Made by a program: the position numbers and the translations under genes. A stretch of 39,371 nucleotides of DNA, taken from positions 1-39,371 of the forward strand of contig DHKI01000013.1 of NCBI GenBank assembly GCA_002404755.1. Direction: 5' to 3'. Of the stretch, positions 16,018 through 24,496 are shown piece after piece. The stretch's first letter is position 1. Each line of letters begins with the position of its first letter. The notes under the pieces were generated by a model. The model did no database searches. It was not told the DNA's origin and saw only the letters and a list, made by a program, of their open reading frames with translations. This DNA comes from Clostridiales bacterium UBA4698 (lineage in GTDB: Bacteria > Bacillota > Clostridia > TANB77 > UBA1234).

Positions 16018-16782
16018 ATGATTATAAATATAGATGGCACTAATATAAATTACGAAATTTTTGGAGATGGAAAGCCGTTACTTCTTCTTCATGGTTGGGG
16101 TGCGTGCATAAATTCCATGGCACCAATTTGGCAATTTTTTAAGAACAATTTTAAGGTTTATGTTTTAGATTTTCCTATGCAAGGAAACGGCAGTGATGAG
16201 CCGAAAGTTCCTTGGGGAGTGCCAGAATATTCAGAGATGGTAAAAAGCTTTATGCAAAAATTGAATATTTCAAAACCTCATGTTATTGCTCATTCATTTG
16301 GTGGTAGAGTTACAATATATTTAGCATCAAAGTATAAAGATTTGTTTGATAAAATTGTTTTAGTTGATGCAGCAGGTGTAAAACCTAAACAGACTTTGAA
16401 AAAGAGATTTAAAAAGATAGTGTTTAAATGTGGAAAAGTATGCTTAAAAATCTTTACTCCAAAAGATAAGTTAGAAGATAAATTAAATGAGTATAGAAAA
16501 AAACATTCTTCAAGTGATTATCTAGCATTAAATTCTGATGTCATGCGAAAGACATTTGTAAATGTAATAAATTTAGATTTGACTAAAAACTTAAAAGATA
16601 TAGAAAATCCAGTGCTTTTAATGTGGGGCGAAAATGATACAGATACTCCACTTTATATGGCACACATAATGGAAAAGAAAATAAAAGATGCTGGATTAGT
16701 GGTATTAAAAAACGCAGGTCATTTTTCTTATATAGATGATGCAACCGAATTTAATTTGATTGTAAGCAAGTATTTAACATAG
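16018..16782 (+). CDS. Alpha/beta hydrolase
   Basis: 254 residues; GGAGG lies before ATG 16018. It has the oxyanion turn LLLHGWG, the nucleophile elbow AHSFGGR, the acid in MWGENDTDTP and the histidine in NAGHFSY, so the catalytic triad is complete. There is no signal peptide, so it is cytoplasmic. Substrate unknown. It lies 19 bases before the MurF-like gene and upstream of ddl, so a role linked to the cell wall is possible, but only context says so. Confidence 0.9.
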   Translation: MIINIDGTNINYEIFGDGKPLLLLHGWGACINSMAPIWQFFKNNFKVYVLDFPMQGNGSDEPKVPWGVPEYSEMVKSFMQKLNISKPHVIAHSFGGRVTIYLASKYKDLFDKIVLVDAAGVKPKQTLKKRFKKIVFKCGKVCLKIFTPKDKLEDKLNEYRKKHSSSDYLALNSDVMRKTFVNVINLDLTKNLKDIENPVLLMWGENDTDTPLYMAHIMEKKIKDAGLVVLKNAGHFSYIDDATEFNLIVSKYLT

Positions 16783-16801
16783 TAATTTAGGAGGTAATAT
16801 T

Positions 16802-18496
16802 TTGGATAATCTAAGAACAGTTCTGTTAGAGATTTTAAGATTTTTGATGTCTTATGGACCACTTATAGTGTACATGATGAATGTGCCTAGAGTGCTACAT
16901 TATGCTCAATTGGAAGGATATAAGAATAGAGATTTCTTTAGGTGGATTACTAAAAATCCGAAGCTAGCATTCAAACCTGCACTTGGGCAAACTATTGCGA
17001 TATGTGGATTTTATATTTTAACTGCAATTTTAAATAATCTGTTTGTTTTGAAGTTCCAGGGCGATACGGCGATAATAGTGCTATTTATTGAATATATTGC
17101 AATTCTTTTGATGTACGTTGTTATAAATTTTGTTCAAGCAATAAGGGATAAGAAGAAAAGAAAGCTCGCAAAGAAGCCATTAGTATATACAGCCAGAGCG
17201 AAGAGACTTATGTTTTGGAATCTTATTACTCTTGCTTTTTTAGAAGTTATGTTCTTAGATGAAGTAAGGCAAGCGACAATTCCTGTTATGGTAGAAATGA
17301 TTAGAATTGTTGCATACAGTATTTTTACATTCTTATTACCGATAAATATGATTATTTCAAATCTTTTAGCATATCCAACAGAAAGATTTATTGGTGATAT
17401 TTACGTGGATTTAGCTAAATTGAAGTTAAGAGGAAAACCGTATAAAAAGCTTATAAAGATTGGTATAACAGGTAGTTATGGAAAGACAAGTACGAAATTT
17501 ATTTTGAGCACAATATTAAGTGAAAAGTACAATGTTCTTGCAACACCAGAAAGTTATAATACGACTATGGGAAATGTGAAGGTTATAAGAAAAATGTTGA
17601 AACCAGAGCATGAAGTTTTTATATCAGAAATGGGTGCGAGATACAGATTTGATATTCAAGAGATTTGCGATTTAGTTAGACCTAAGATTGCAATGATTAC
17701 TTCTATAGGTCCTCAGCATTTAGAAACTTTTAAGAATATCGAAAATATAGTTAAGACGAAAGCTGAGTTATTGGTATCGTTGCCAAGTGATGGAGTTGTG
17801 TTTTTGCCGAATGATGATTCACATTGCTTGAAGTTATACAATAAAGAAAAGCGAGAGAAGTACATTTATGGAGTAAATGATAAGCATGCAGATGTTTACG
17901 CAAAAGATATTAAATTTAATGCAGATGGAATAAGTTTTACAGCTGTCACGAAAAATGGAGAAATTAAATGTGTTTCAAAGTTGTTAGGCGAACACAATAT
18001 TCAAAATATTCTTGGATGTATTGCAATTGCAGTTTATTTGGGTCTTTCGAATGAACAAATTGCAAATGGCGTTAAAAAGTTAGAGCCTATTCCTCATAGG
18101 TTACAATTGCTTCCTAGTTCAAATGGTTCAATTGTTATAGATGATGCGTTTAATTCTAATCCGGTTGGTAGCAAGGCTGCTTTAGAGGTTATTAAAAAGT
18201 TTGATGGCAGAAAGATTATCATTACTCCAGGAATGGTGGAGCTTGGAAATGAAGAGTACAAATATAACAAAGAGTTTGGAAAAAATATGGCGTCAGTCGT
18301 TGATATTGCTATTTTAGTTGGTGTTAAGAGAAGTAATGCAATAGTAGAAGGATTAAGAGAAGGAAAGTTTAATGACCAAAATATTTTTGTTGTAGATAAT
18401 TTAGATAATGCTAGTAAGAAGCTACAAGAGATTACTAAAGCGGGCGATGTTATTTTGTTTGAAAATGATTTGCCAGATAATTATGATGAAAAATAG
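16802..18496 (+). CDS. MurF-like Mur ligase with N-terminal membrane domain
   Basis: 564 residues, starting at TTG 16802 with GGAGGT six bases upstream. The first 200 residues hold about four hydrophobic helices (near residues 57-80, 83-110, 140-160, 170-200 by eye), which soluble MurF does not have. The rest is a Mur ligase: the ATP loop GITGSYGKTSTK, SYNTTMGN, EMGARYRFDIQEI, TSIGPQHLETF with TKAEL, GEHNIQN, and DDAFNSNPVGSKAAL. These resemble MurF, which joins D-Ala-D-Ala to UDP-MurNAc-tripeptide. The adjacent ddl supports this. It may instead act on a membrane-bound substrate. The classical soluble murF is not in this window, so redundancy cannot be judged. Confidence 0.85.
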   Translation: MDNLRTVLLEILRFLMSYGPLIVYMMNVPRVLHYAQLEGYKNRDFFRWITKNPKLAFKPALGQTIAICGFYILTAILNNLFVLKFQGDTAIIVLFIEYIAILLMYVVINFVQAIRDKKKRKLAKKPLVYTARAKRLMFWNLITLAFLEVMFLDEVRQATIPVMVEMIRIVAYSIFTFLLPINMIISNLLAYPTERFIGDIYVDLAKLKLRGKPYKKLIKIGITGSYGKTSTKFILSTILSEKYNVLATPESYNTTMGNVKVIRKMLKPEHEVFISEMGARYRFDIQEICDLVRPKIAMITSIGPQHLETFKNIENIVKTKAELLVSLPSDGVVFLPNDDSHCLKLYNKEKREKYIYGVNDKHADVYAKDIKFNADGISFTAVTKNGEIKCVSKLLGEHNIQNILGCIAIAVYLGLSNEQIANGVKKLEPIPHRLQLLPSSNGSIVIDDAFNSNPVGSKAALEVIKKFDGRKIIITPGMVELGNEEYKYNKEFGKNMASVVDIAILVGVKRSNAIVEGLREGKFNDQNIFVVDNLDNASKKLQEITKAGDVILFENDLPDNYDEK

Positions 18497-18524
18497 TTAG
18501 TGAAAGTTAATTTGTGAAAAACGG

Positions 18525-18544
18525 GCAGAGCACAGTTGCTCTGC
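18525..18544 (+). promoter_or_regulatory. Perfect hairpin between the MurF-like gene and ddl
   Basis: GCAGAGCA and TGCTCTGC form an 8-bp stem with a CAGT tetraloop, GC-rich against the background and without a T run. It may stabilise or process the transcript. It lies about 40 bases before the ddl start. Confidence 0.5.
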
Positions 18545-18583
18545 GGAAAATCGGAATATTTATTAATAAAGGAGATTTGTGTT

Positions 18584-19771
18584 ATGAAAAAGATAGGTGT
18601 TATTTTTGGTGGTGTTACGTGTGAACATGATGTTTCAATAGTTACAGGTATTCAGTTGATTAATAATATAGACAAATCAAAGTATGAAGTTTATCCAATA
18701 TATATTCATTCTGATGGCGAATGGTATGTTGACGATAAGCTTGTGGACACAAATATTTATGCTGAATTTGATAAACACAAAAATACTCTTGGTATGGGAT
18801 GCATTATGCCAAATAAGCCGGGAATAGTGATGAAAAATAAAGGGCTAATCAATAAAGAAAATTTCATCAAACTTGATTGCGTTATTCCTGCAATGCATGG
18901 AATGAATGGCGAAGATGGCAGTGTTCAAGGATTATTAGAGCTTGCAAACATTCCATATACGTCTTCTGGAATATTAGGTGCTAGTGTTGGCATGGATAAA
19001 ATTTTGATGAAGAAAGTTTTCGAGGCACACGATATTCCTGTACTTCCATATACATATTTTTTGCGTAGTGAATGGCAAAAAGATAACAATAAAATTTTGG
19101 AGGAAATAGAGAGAAAAATTCAGTATCCAATGTTCGTTAAGCCTTCTAATTTGGGCTCTAGCATAGGAATTAGCAAGGCAAAAGATAGGGATAGTTTAAA
19201 AGAAGCTATCGAAGTTGCTATTGCTTTTGATGAGAGAATTATCGTTGAAAGGGGATTAGAAGATTTGAAAGAAATAAATTGCTCGGCACTTGGAAGAGCT
19301 GATGATGTTGTTGCTTCTACAACTGAACAACCAGTTAGTTGGAAAGAATTTTTGACATTCGATGAAAAATATTTATCTGGTGGCAAAGGTTCTAAAACTT
19401 CAAGTGGCACAAAGAATGGAATGGCGTCTATGTCTAGAAAAGTGCCAGCAGATATTACAAAAGAGCAAGACAAGGAAGTTAAAGATTTGACAATAAAATC
19501 TTTTAAAGCATTAAATTCAAAGGGCGTAGTTAGAATAGACTTTTTGATAGACAATTCTGATGGCAAGGTATACGTTAACGAGATAAACACTATTCCAGGT
19601 TCATTCGCTTTTTATTTATGGGAACATGATGGAATGAGTTATTCAAAGTTGATAGATAAATTAATAGAAATTGCAGAAAAGGAAAATGCAGAAAAGAATA
19701 AAAATAATTATACATATAAATCGAATATAGTTGGAAAATTTGGCGGAGGAGTAAAGAATCCAGTTAAGTAG
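18584..19771 (+). CDS. ddl: D-alanine--D-alanine ligase
   Basis: 395 residues; AAAGGAG nine bases upstream fixes ATG 18584, although the frame is open earlier. It joins two D-alanines for peptidoglycan precursors. Landmarks: FGGVTCEHDVSI at the N terminus, SSGILGASVGMDK, KPSNLGSSIGISK for ATP binding, DEKYLSG with the Tyr of the omega loop that goes with D-Ala-D-Ala rather than D-Ala-D-lactate specificity, and NEINTIPGS for magnesium. It is somewhat longer than the 300-370 residues usual, with an insert around DWKE-type segment SWKEFLTF. Follows the MurF-like gene, whose substrate it makes. Confidence 0.95.
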   Translation: MKKIGVIFGGVTCEHDVSIVTGIQLINNIDKSKYEVYPIYIHSDGEWYVDDKLVDTNIYAEFDKHKNTLGMGCIMPNKPGIVMKNKGLINKENFIKLDCVIPAMHGMNGEDGSVQGLLELANIPYTSSGILGASVGMDKILMKKVFEAHDIPVLPYTYFLRSEWQKDNNKILEEIERKIQYPMFVKPSNLGSSIGISKAKDRDSLKEAIEVAIAFDERIIVERGLEDLKEINCSALGRADDVVASTTEQPVSWKEFLTFDEKYLSGGKGSKTSSGTKNGMASMSRKVPADITKEQDKEVKDLTIKSFKALNSKGVVRIDFLIDNSDGKVYVNEINTIPGSFAFYLWEHDGMSYSKLIDKLIEIAEKENAEKNKNNYTYKSNIVGKFGGGVKNPVK

Positions 19772-19785
19772 TTTAGGAGAATAGT

Positions 19786-20160
19786 ATGAAAATAAAAGTA
19801 ATTGGAACACAGATATACGATGAACATGAGGAAAAAGTTATACAAGAATATGAGAATGCAGTAATTGAAATTAAAGATGTTTTAAAGATAAAATATGATG
19901 GTGGAGAAATTATATTTGACAAACTTTCAAACGTCGTTACGTTAAATAATGGCGGAAATGAGATTGTTATAGAACTTAATAAAGAAAAAAATTTAACTTA
20001 CAATACACCTTATGGTATAATATCTATGAAAACTTATGGTGAAGAAATTATAGTTGAGGAGAGTCCGTTTAGAGTCATGATAAAATATAAAATTGAGCTT
20101 AACGGAACATCAGCATATAAAAATATTGCAGAAATTATTGCAATCGATTCTAATGATTAA
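19786..20160 (+). CDS. DUF1934 (YwiB-like) beta-barrel protein
   Basis: 124 residues, 14 bases after ddl and 20 bases before the SLH gene, so in one operon. The N-terminal VIGTQ strand, the central repeated strands and the TPYGIISMKTYGEE segment are the pattern of DUF1934, a calycin-like barrel protein of Firmicutes with no known function. No signal peptide. Confidence 0.65.
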   Translation: MKIKVIGTQIYDEHEEKVIQEYENAVIEIKDVLKIKYDGGEIIFDKLSNVVTLNNGGNEIVIELNKEKNLTYNTPYGIISMKTYGEEIIVEESPFRVMIKYKIELNGTSAYKNIAEIIAIDSND

Positions 20161-20180
20161 ATGTAGTAGGAGGAATACAA

Positions 20181-22655
20181 ATGAAAAAGTTTTTATGCTT
20201 GTGTGTGGTAGTAATTACTTGTTTGATAATGTCAAAAACTTATGCGAGTACCACTATTTTTTATGATACTAGAGGAACTAAATACGAAGGCGTTGTTGAG
20301 AGAATTGCTAGGTTAAATATTATCAACGGAGTAAGCAATACAACTTATGCACCAAACAAAAGTGTTACAAGAGCTGAACTTGCAAAGATAATTGTAAAGA
20401 TGAGAGGAATAGAGCATTATGCGGAGGGCGTTGAATACAAAAAAGTGTTTTCGGACGTTAAGAAGACAGATTGGTATTATCCTTACGTTGTTGTTGCATC
20501 AGATTTAGAATTATTAAATGGCTATTCGGATGGAACATTTAAACCGAATAAGGAAGTTACATACGCAGAACTTATCGCAATTTTGCTTAGAAATTTAGGC
20601 TATACTAGATTAAGTGAGCAAAGTTCAAACGGTTGGTATTGGAATTATGTTGTGAAGATGCGTGAAATTGAACTAAACGATAATGTTGGCGAGTTTGATT
20701 ATGAAAAGCCAGCAAAACGTGGCGATGTGGCAATGTTTGTTTGGAATGCTCTTATAACAAATAGATGGGCTATAGAGAGTGAAAACGAGTCTACAGGCTT
20801 TACTTATACATATTCTGAATCAACACCACTTGAGACTTTCTTTGACGAGTATAGTTTCTTAGACAATGCACCTGTTCTTGCAATTGGTGGATATAATAGC
20901 AATCCTATGATAGTAACCACAAAAGGTGCATACAGCATAGATGAAAAAGTTCCTTTGTATGTTCTTGGAGGAAATGTTACAGGCTTATACAAAAAAGATA
21001 CTAGCAATTTAATCGGTGTAACTTTTGATGAAAAATTCCGAAATGAAAAAGTTGTTAGTGGTCCTGTTTTTTACCTTAAGGAACAAGGATATAATTTGCT
21101 TAGGGCGAAGAAGTCAGATTGTTTTGGCTCTAGAGAGAATGCAAATTATGCATATTTAATTTTAAATGAAAACAAGGAAATATTAAGAGCTGTTTACGTT
21201 GATGCGTCTGAAACGCTAATTGTCAATGAGATTAGTGTTAATGAAAAGAGTGGCGATGATGACGAGAAGATGCAAGAAATTAAATTAAACGGAATCGAGT
21301 TAAAGTCCACCGATACTGCGTTAGTTAAAAATGGAATGGGTGTCAATTGGAAGAATTTGAAGAAAAACGATATTATCACAAATCTTGGAAATGGTTTGTA
21401 CATGTATTCTACTAATGTTATAACTGATGAGATAACTGATGTTGAAGGCAAGAGTGCGATTTGGCTAGGCGATGAGAAATATATCATTTCAGATATGTGC
21501 GTATATTATAGATATAATGCAAAAGAGGCAAGCGATTATTCTTTAATTTCTTCAAGTAGGTTAAAAGAGTTTGTTGGAACAGAGGCTACTGTTTATTTAA
21601 ATGTTGCAGAAGAAGTTTGCAAAATCGAGTTTGGAAAAACTAAAGAAGAAAATGAAAAATTTAAGATAGGTTATGTTGTAAGAGTAAGAGATACATCAGC
21701 AGATGATGAACAAACAGTAGAGATTATGCTAACACCTAATAATACTGAAAAGGCTACAATAAAAGCTGGTGAGAAGTCTTATGCTGAGGTCGGAAAATTG
21801 ATTGCAGTATGGACAGAAGATGATGACACTACTAAGTTTAGTATGTTATCAAAAGATCAATCTTTTGATAATGATATTGCTGTTAAGTACGAGTATGATG
21901 CGAAAGTTATAGATGATTCAATGATTGGTGAATACATTGTGGATGACAACACAGAGTATTATAAAGTTGTTCTAAAATACAAGAATAATTCAACAACGGT
22001 AGTTGAAAAATGTACGATGGAAAAATTGAAACTTTCAGATATGAAAGATTTATTAGCATATAAATTGACTCTTGTATATGATGAAAATATGAGAGTTATC
22101 AGAGTGTATGCAATAGTCGAAACTAATAAATTTGATAATAGAATTGCACTTGTAAAAGATAAGAGAGTTTCAAAAACAGGCGAGGACAAGTATACGTATA
22201 AAGTGACACTTAGTGTTACAGGTTCAACTGTCGGCTCATATGAAATTGATGAAGATGTATATTCTAAATATAGAGTTGGAGATATTATAACATTTAAACA
22301 AAATGAAAAAGATGATAAAAAGATTGTACTTGAAGAAACTTTTAAAAGAGAATCTATAGGGTATAAAAGAGATTTAATAGTTAAAGATTTTGATATTCAA
22401 AACAGAGAGATAACATTAAATGATGGAAGCATAATGAATTTAAGCGAAGATGTATATATATGGAATGACAGTAGAATAAACTTGAACACATATAGAATTG
22501 TTAAAGCAAAAGTGTCAGAACAAGCTGAAAGTGGCTGGAGTTTCAATTCTTTGGAGATGGCTACAAAAGATAATTTATCAGTTCAAGAAGGAGACAGAAT
22601 TGCTATTGGAGAACTTGATAAAGTCATTGTAATATATAGCGGATACGATAAATGA
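20181..22655 (+). CDS. S-layer homology (SLH) domain surface protein
   Basis: 824 residues. MKKFLCLCVVVITCLIM ending in KTYAS is a signal peptide. Three SLH modules follow in residues 25-200, each with the pattern of INGxSNxTYxPNKxVTRAELAKI; SLH triplets bind pyruvylated wall polymers. The remaining 600 residues are beta-rich and acidic with no domain I can name. They contain repeated strand motifs such as the IVxxF and KVxxV segments. It is probably a structural wall protein. GGAGG precedes ATG 20181. The terminal region has no anchor, as expected when SLH modules hold the protein. Confidence 0.9.
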   Translation: MKKFLCLCVVVITCLIMSKTYASTTIFYDTRGTKYEGVVERIARLNIINGVSNTTYAPNKSVTRAELAKIIVKMRGIEHYAEGVEYKKVFSDVKKTDWYYPYVVVASDLELLNGYSDGTFKPNKEVTYAELIAILLRNLGYTRLSEQSSNGWYWNYVVKMREIELNDNVGEFDYEKPAKRGDVAMFVWNALITNRWAIESENESTGFTYTYSESTPLETFFDEYSFLDNAPVLAIGGYNSNPMIVTTKGAYSIDEKVPLYVLGGNVTGLYKKDTSNLIGVTFDEKFRNEKVVSGPVFYLKEQGYNLLRAKKSDCFGSRENANYAYLILNENKEILRAVYVDASETLIVNEISVNEKSGDDDEKMQEIKLNGIELKSTDTALVKNGMGVNWKNLKKNDIITNLGNGLYMYSTNVITDEITDVEGKSAIWLGDEKYIISDMCVYYRYNAKEASDYSLISSSRLKEFVGTEATVYLNVAEEVCKIEFGKTKEENEKFKIGYVVRVRDTSADDEQTVEIMLTPNNTEKATIKAGEKSYAEVGKLIAVWTEDDDTTKFSMLSKDQSFDNDIAVKYEYDAKVIDDSMIGEYIVDDNTEYYKVVLKYKNNSTTVVEKCTMEKLKLSDMKDLLAYKLTLVYDENMRVIRVYAIVETNKFDNRIALVKDKRVSKTGEDKYTYKVTLSVTGSTVGSYEIDEDVYSKYRVGDIITFKQNEKDDKKIVLEETFKRESIGYKRDLIVKDFDIQNREITLNDGSIMNLSEDVYIWNDSRINLNTYRIVKAKVSEQAESGWSFNSLEMATKDNLSVQEGDRIAIGELDKVIVIYSGYDK

Positions 22656-22672
22656 AAAAGTTCAAAATTCGC

Positions 22673-22700
22673 TTTACATAGAGTTACCTTATGATATAAT
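22673..22700 (+). promoter_or_regulatory. Promoter of the dnaJ-like gene
   Basis: TTTACA (22673-22678), 16-base spacer, TATAAT (22695-22700). Confidence 0.65.
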
Positions 22701-22737
22701 TTAGTTGTAAGTGTTTTTATGTAAGGAATGAAGTAAG

Positions 22738-23640
22738 TTGAAGTACAAGAATTATTATAAAATATTAGGCTTAAAAAATGAAAAAGTAACTGATGAAGAA
22801 ATTAAGACAGCATATAGGCATTTGGCGAAATTATACCATCCAGATATAAATGGTGGTAATGAAGCAGTTACAGAAAAATTTAAAGAAGTAAATGAGGCTT
22901 ATCACATTTTAGGTGATCAAGCCTCTAGAAAAAAATATGATAGGGGATATTTTGCGTATAAACTTAGAGATGGGTTCACAAAGGAAAAGGTTCAAAATAC
23001 GGTGGATACAGAACATGGTTTTAGCGAGATATTTAATATGGTTTTCGGTAAAAAAGAAGAGCCTAGTATAAAGACTAATTTAGATAAAAAAGATTATCCT
23101 GTTGTTGGAGAAGATTTAGAGTCTGAAATTGATATAAGCTTAGAAGAAGCTTTTTTTGGAGCGGAAAAGAAAATTGCTTTTAAAACAGTGGATGGTGGAC
23201 TTAAGACAATTGCTGTTAAAGTCCCTAGAGGCATACGTGCTGGTGAAAAGATTAGACTTGCAAATCAAGGAAAACCAGGAAAAAATGGTGGCGAGAGTGG
23301 AGACTTATACATTAAAGTGAATATTTTGCCACATGAGAAGTTTAAGTTAGAGGGTTCAGATATAGTTGTAGATTTGCTTTTATCTCCATGGGAGGCCGTT
23401 CTCGGCTGTAAAGTGGAAGTGCAAAATATTGACTCAAATATATTTATTTCAGTGCCCAAGTGTGTTGCATCTGGCGAGAGGCTTAGAGTCGCAAACAGCG
23501 GATATTTAGATGGAGTTGGTGGAAGAGGAGACTTATTATTGGAAGTAAAGATAATGGTTTCAAAGAGGCCATCTGAAAGAGAGATAGAATTATATGAAGA
23601 ACTTGGAAAAATATCCGATTTTAGGCCTAGAGGGGTATAA
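22738..23640 (+). CDS. DnaJ/CbpA-type Hsp40 co-chaperone without zinc finger
   Basis: 300 residues from TTG 22738, with an AAGGAATG site upstream. The J domain (residues 1-65) has YYKILGL and the HPD tripeptide in LYHPDING that stimulates Hsp70. Then a linker and two client-binding beta domains, with DISLEEAFFGAEKKI, VPRGIRAGEKIRLANQG, and a DGVGGRGDLLLEV ending. There is no CxxCxGxG zinc finger, so it is a class B (CbpA-like) Hsp40. It is transcribed from its own promoter. Interestingly, the zinc-finger motif missing here is abundant in the surface proteins at both ends of the window. Confidence 0.9.
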   Translation: MKYKNYYKILGLKNEKVTDEEIKTAYRHLAKLYHPDINGGNEAVTEKFKEVNEAYHILGDQASRKKYDRGYFAYKLRDGFTKEKVQNTVDTEHGFSEIFNMVFGKKEEPSIKTNLDKKDYPVVGEDLESEIDISLEEAFFGAEKKIAFKTVDGGLKTIAVKVPRGIRAGEKIRLANQGKPGKNGGESGDLYIKVNILPHEKFKLEGSDIVVDLLLSPWEAVLGCKVEVQNIDSNIFISVPKCVASGERLRVANSGYLDGVGGRGDLLLEVKIMVSKRPSEREIELYEELGKISDFRPRGV

Positions 23641-23643
23641 TTG

Positions 23644-23672
23644 TTGCATTTTACATAATTTGGTGCTATAAT
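23644..23672 (+). promoter_or_regulatory. Promoter of the orphan VirD4-like operon
   Basis: TTGCAT (23644-23649), 17-base spacer, TATAAT (23667-23672) with extended TG. Confidence 0.75.
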
Positions 23673-23722
23673 AGTCTTAGGCATTATGAATAGGTTTGAG
23701 CATTTTGAAGGAGGAGTTTTAT

Positions 23723-24283
23723 ATGGAATTAGCAAATGAAAGAAGTTTTACTATCGTAGATCCGAACGAGATGTGTACAATGGCTTTTGTTATTAACGAA
23801 CCAGAAGGAAACACTTCTTGTGCCACAATACAAAAGTTAGAATGTAAAACTGAAGAGTCTGCAAGTGGTTATAAGAAAACTTTTTTTGTTGGCAATGATG
23901 ATTTAAATAATGACGAAAGAGATTATGATATTTTACTTTTGACATTAGGCAAAGAAAAAGCTCTTATGAATATGGCAATTTTGAAAAAAGATGAACTTCT
24001 TATTTCAAAGGAGCCAGCAAACGTTTCTTATAAGACTTTGAGAACAGAAGACAGCATTACATATAAGGACATCAATTATACTCCTAACTTTAAGAGACCT
24101 ATTTCAATTATTGACCCAGAAATAGCAGATGAGGTCAAACCTGTTTTATATTTCGACGAGGCAGCTAATATGGTTAGGGCGAGAGTAAAATTGTTGCCAG
24201 ACAAATCGTATATAGCTTTGGAAGTTAGAAAGAAAGAATCAGGTGGTTATAAGACTAACTATACAGTTTGTACGTTTGAGTAG
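23723..24283 (+). CDS. Unrecognised 186-residue protein in the VirD4-like operon
   Basis: I do not recognise a family. AAGGAGGAG seven bases before ATG 23723 decides the start; an upstream in-frame start at 23696 lies near the promoter and is unlikely. The protein is mixed alpha/beta, acidic, with no signal peptide or membrane segment, so cytoplasmic. Repeated TCxT/xCxT positions do not form a metal site. First gene of an operon with a 45-residue protein and a VirD4/TraG-type ATPase, which suggests a partner or regulator of that ATPase. A housekeeping origin is also possible. Confidence 0.7.
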   Translation: MELANERSFTIVDPNEMCTMAFVINEPEGNTSCATIQKLECKTEESASGYKKTFFVGNDDLNNDERDYDILLLTLGKEKALMNMAILKKDELLISKEPANVSYKTLRTEDSITYKDINYTPNFKRPISIIDPEIADEVKPVLYFDEAANMVRARVKLLPDKSYIALEVRKKESGGYKTNYTVCTFE

Positions 24284-24304
24284 TTGGTAGATTGGAGGTC
24301 CAAT

Positions 24305-24442
24305 ATGAGTGCAATCAAGAATATCATTGGTTTTGGAAGTGTTGAGGAAAGTGATGAGTACTACAAAGTTTCAACAGATAAACCAATCAATTATAAGCAT
24401 CTTTACAACGAATATTATAGAGATGAGGAGCAAGAAAGATAA
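24305..24442 (+). CDS. Small 45-residue protein
   Basis: A short frame with a clear GGAGG (24294-24298) seven bases before ATG 24305, lying 21 bases after the 186-residue gene and 54 before the VirD4-like gene. The protein begins MSAIKNIIGFGSVEESDEYY and ends in an acidic tail with EYYRDEEQER. It is soluble, with many tyrosines. No family recognised. The spacing and ribosome-binding site argue that it is real. Confidence 0.65.
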   Translation: MSAIKNIIGFGSVEESDEYYKVSTDKPINYKHLYNEYYRDEEQER

Positions 24443-24496
24443 GATTGCTTTTAAGTGCTACTTAGTAGAGATGTGCTAACGAAGGAGGAAACACTA

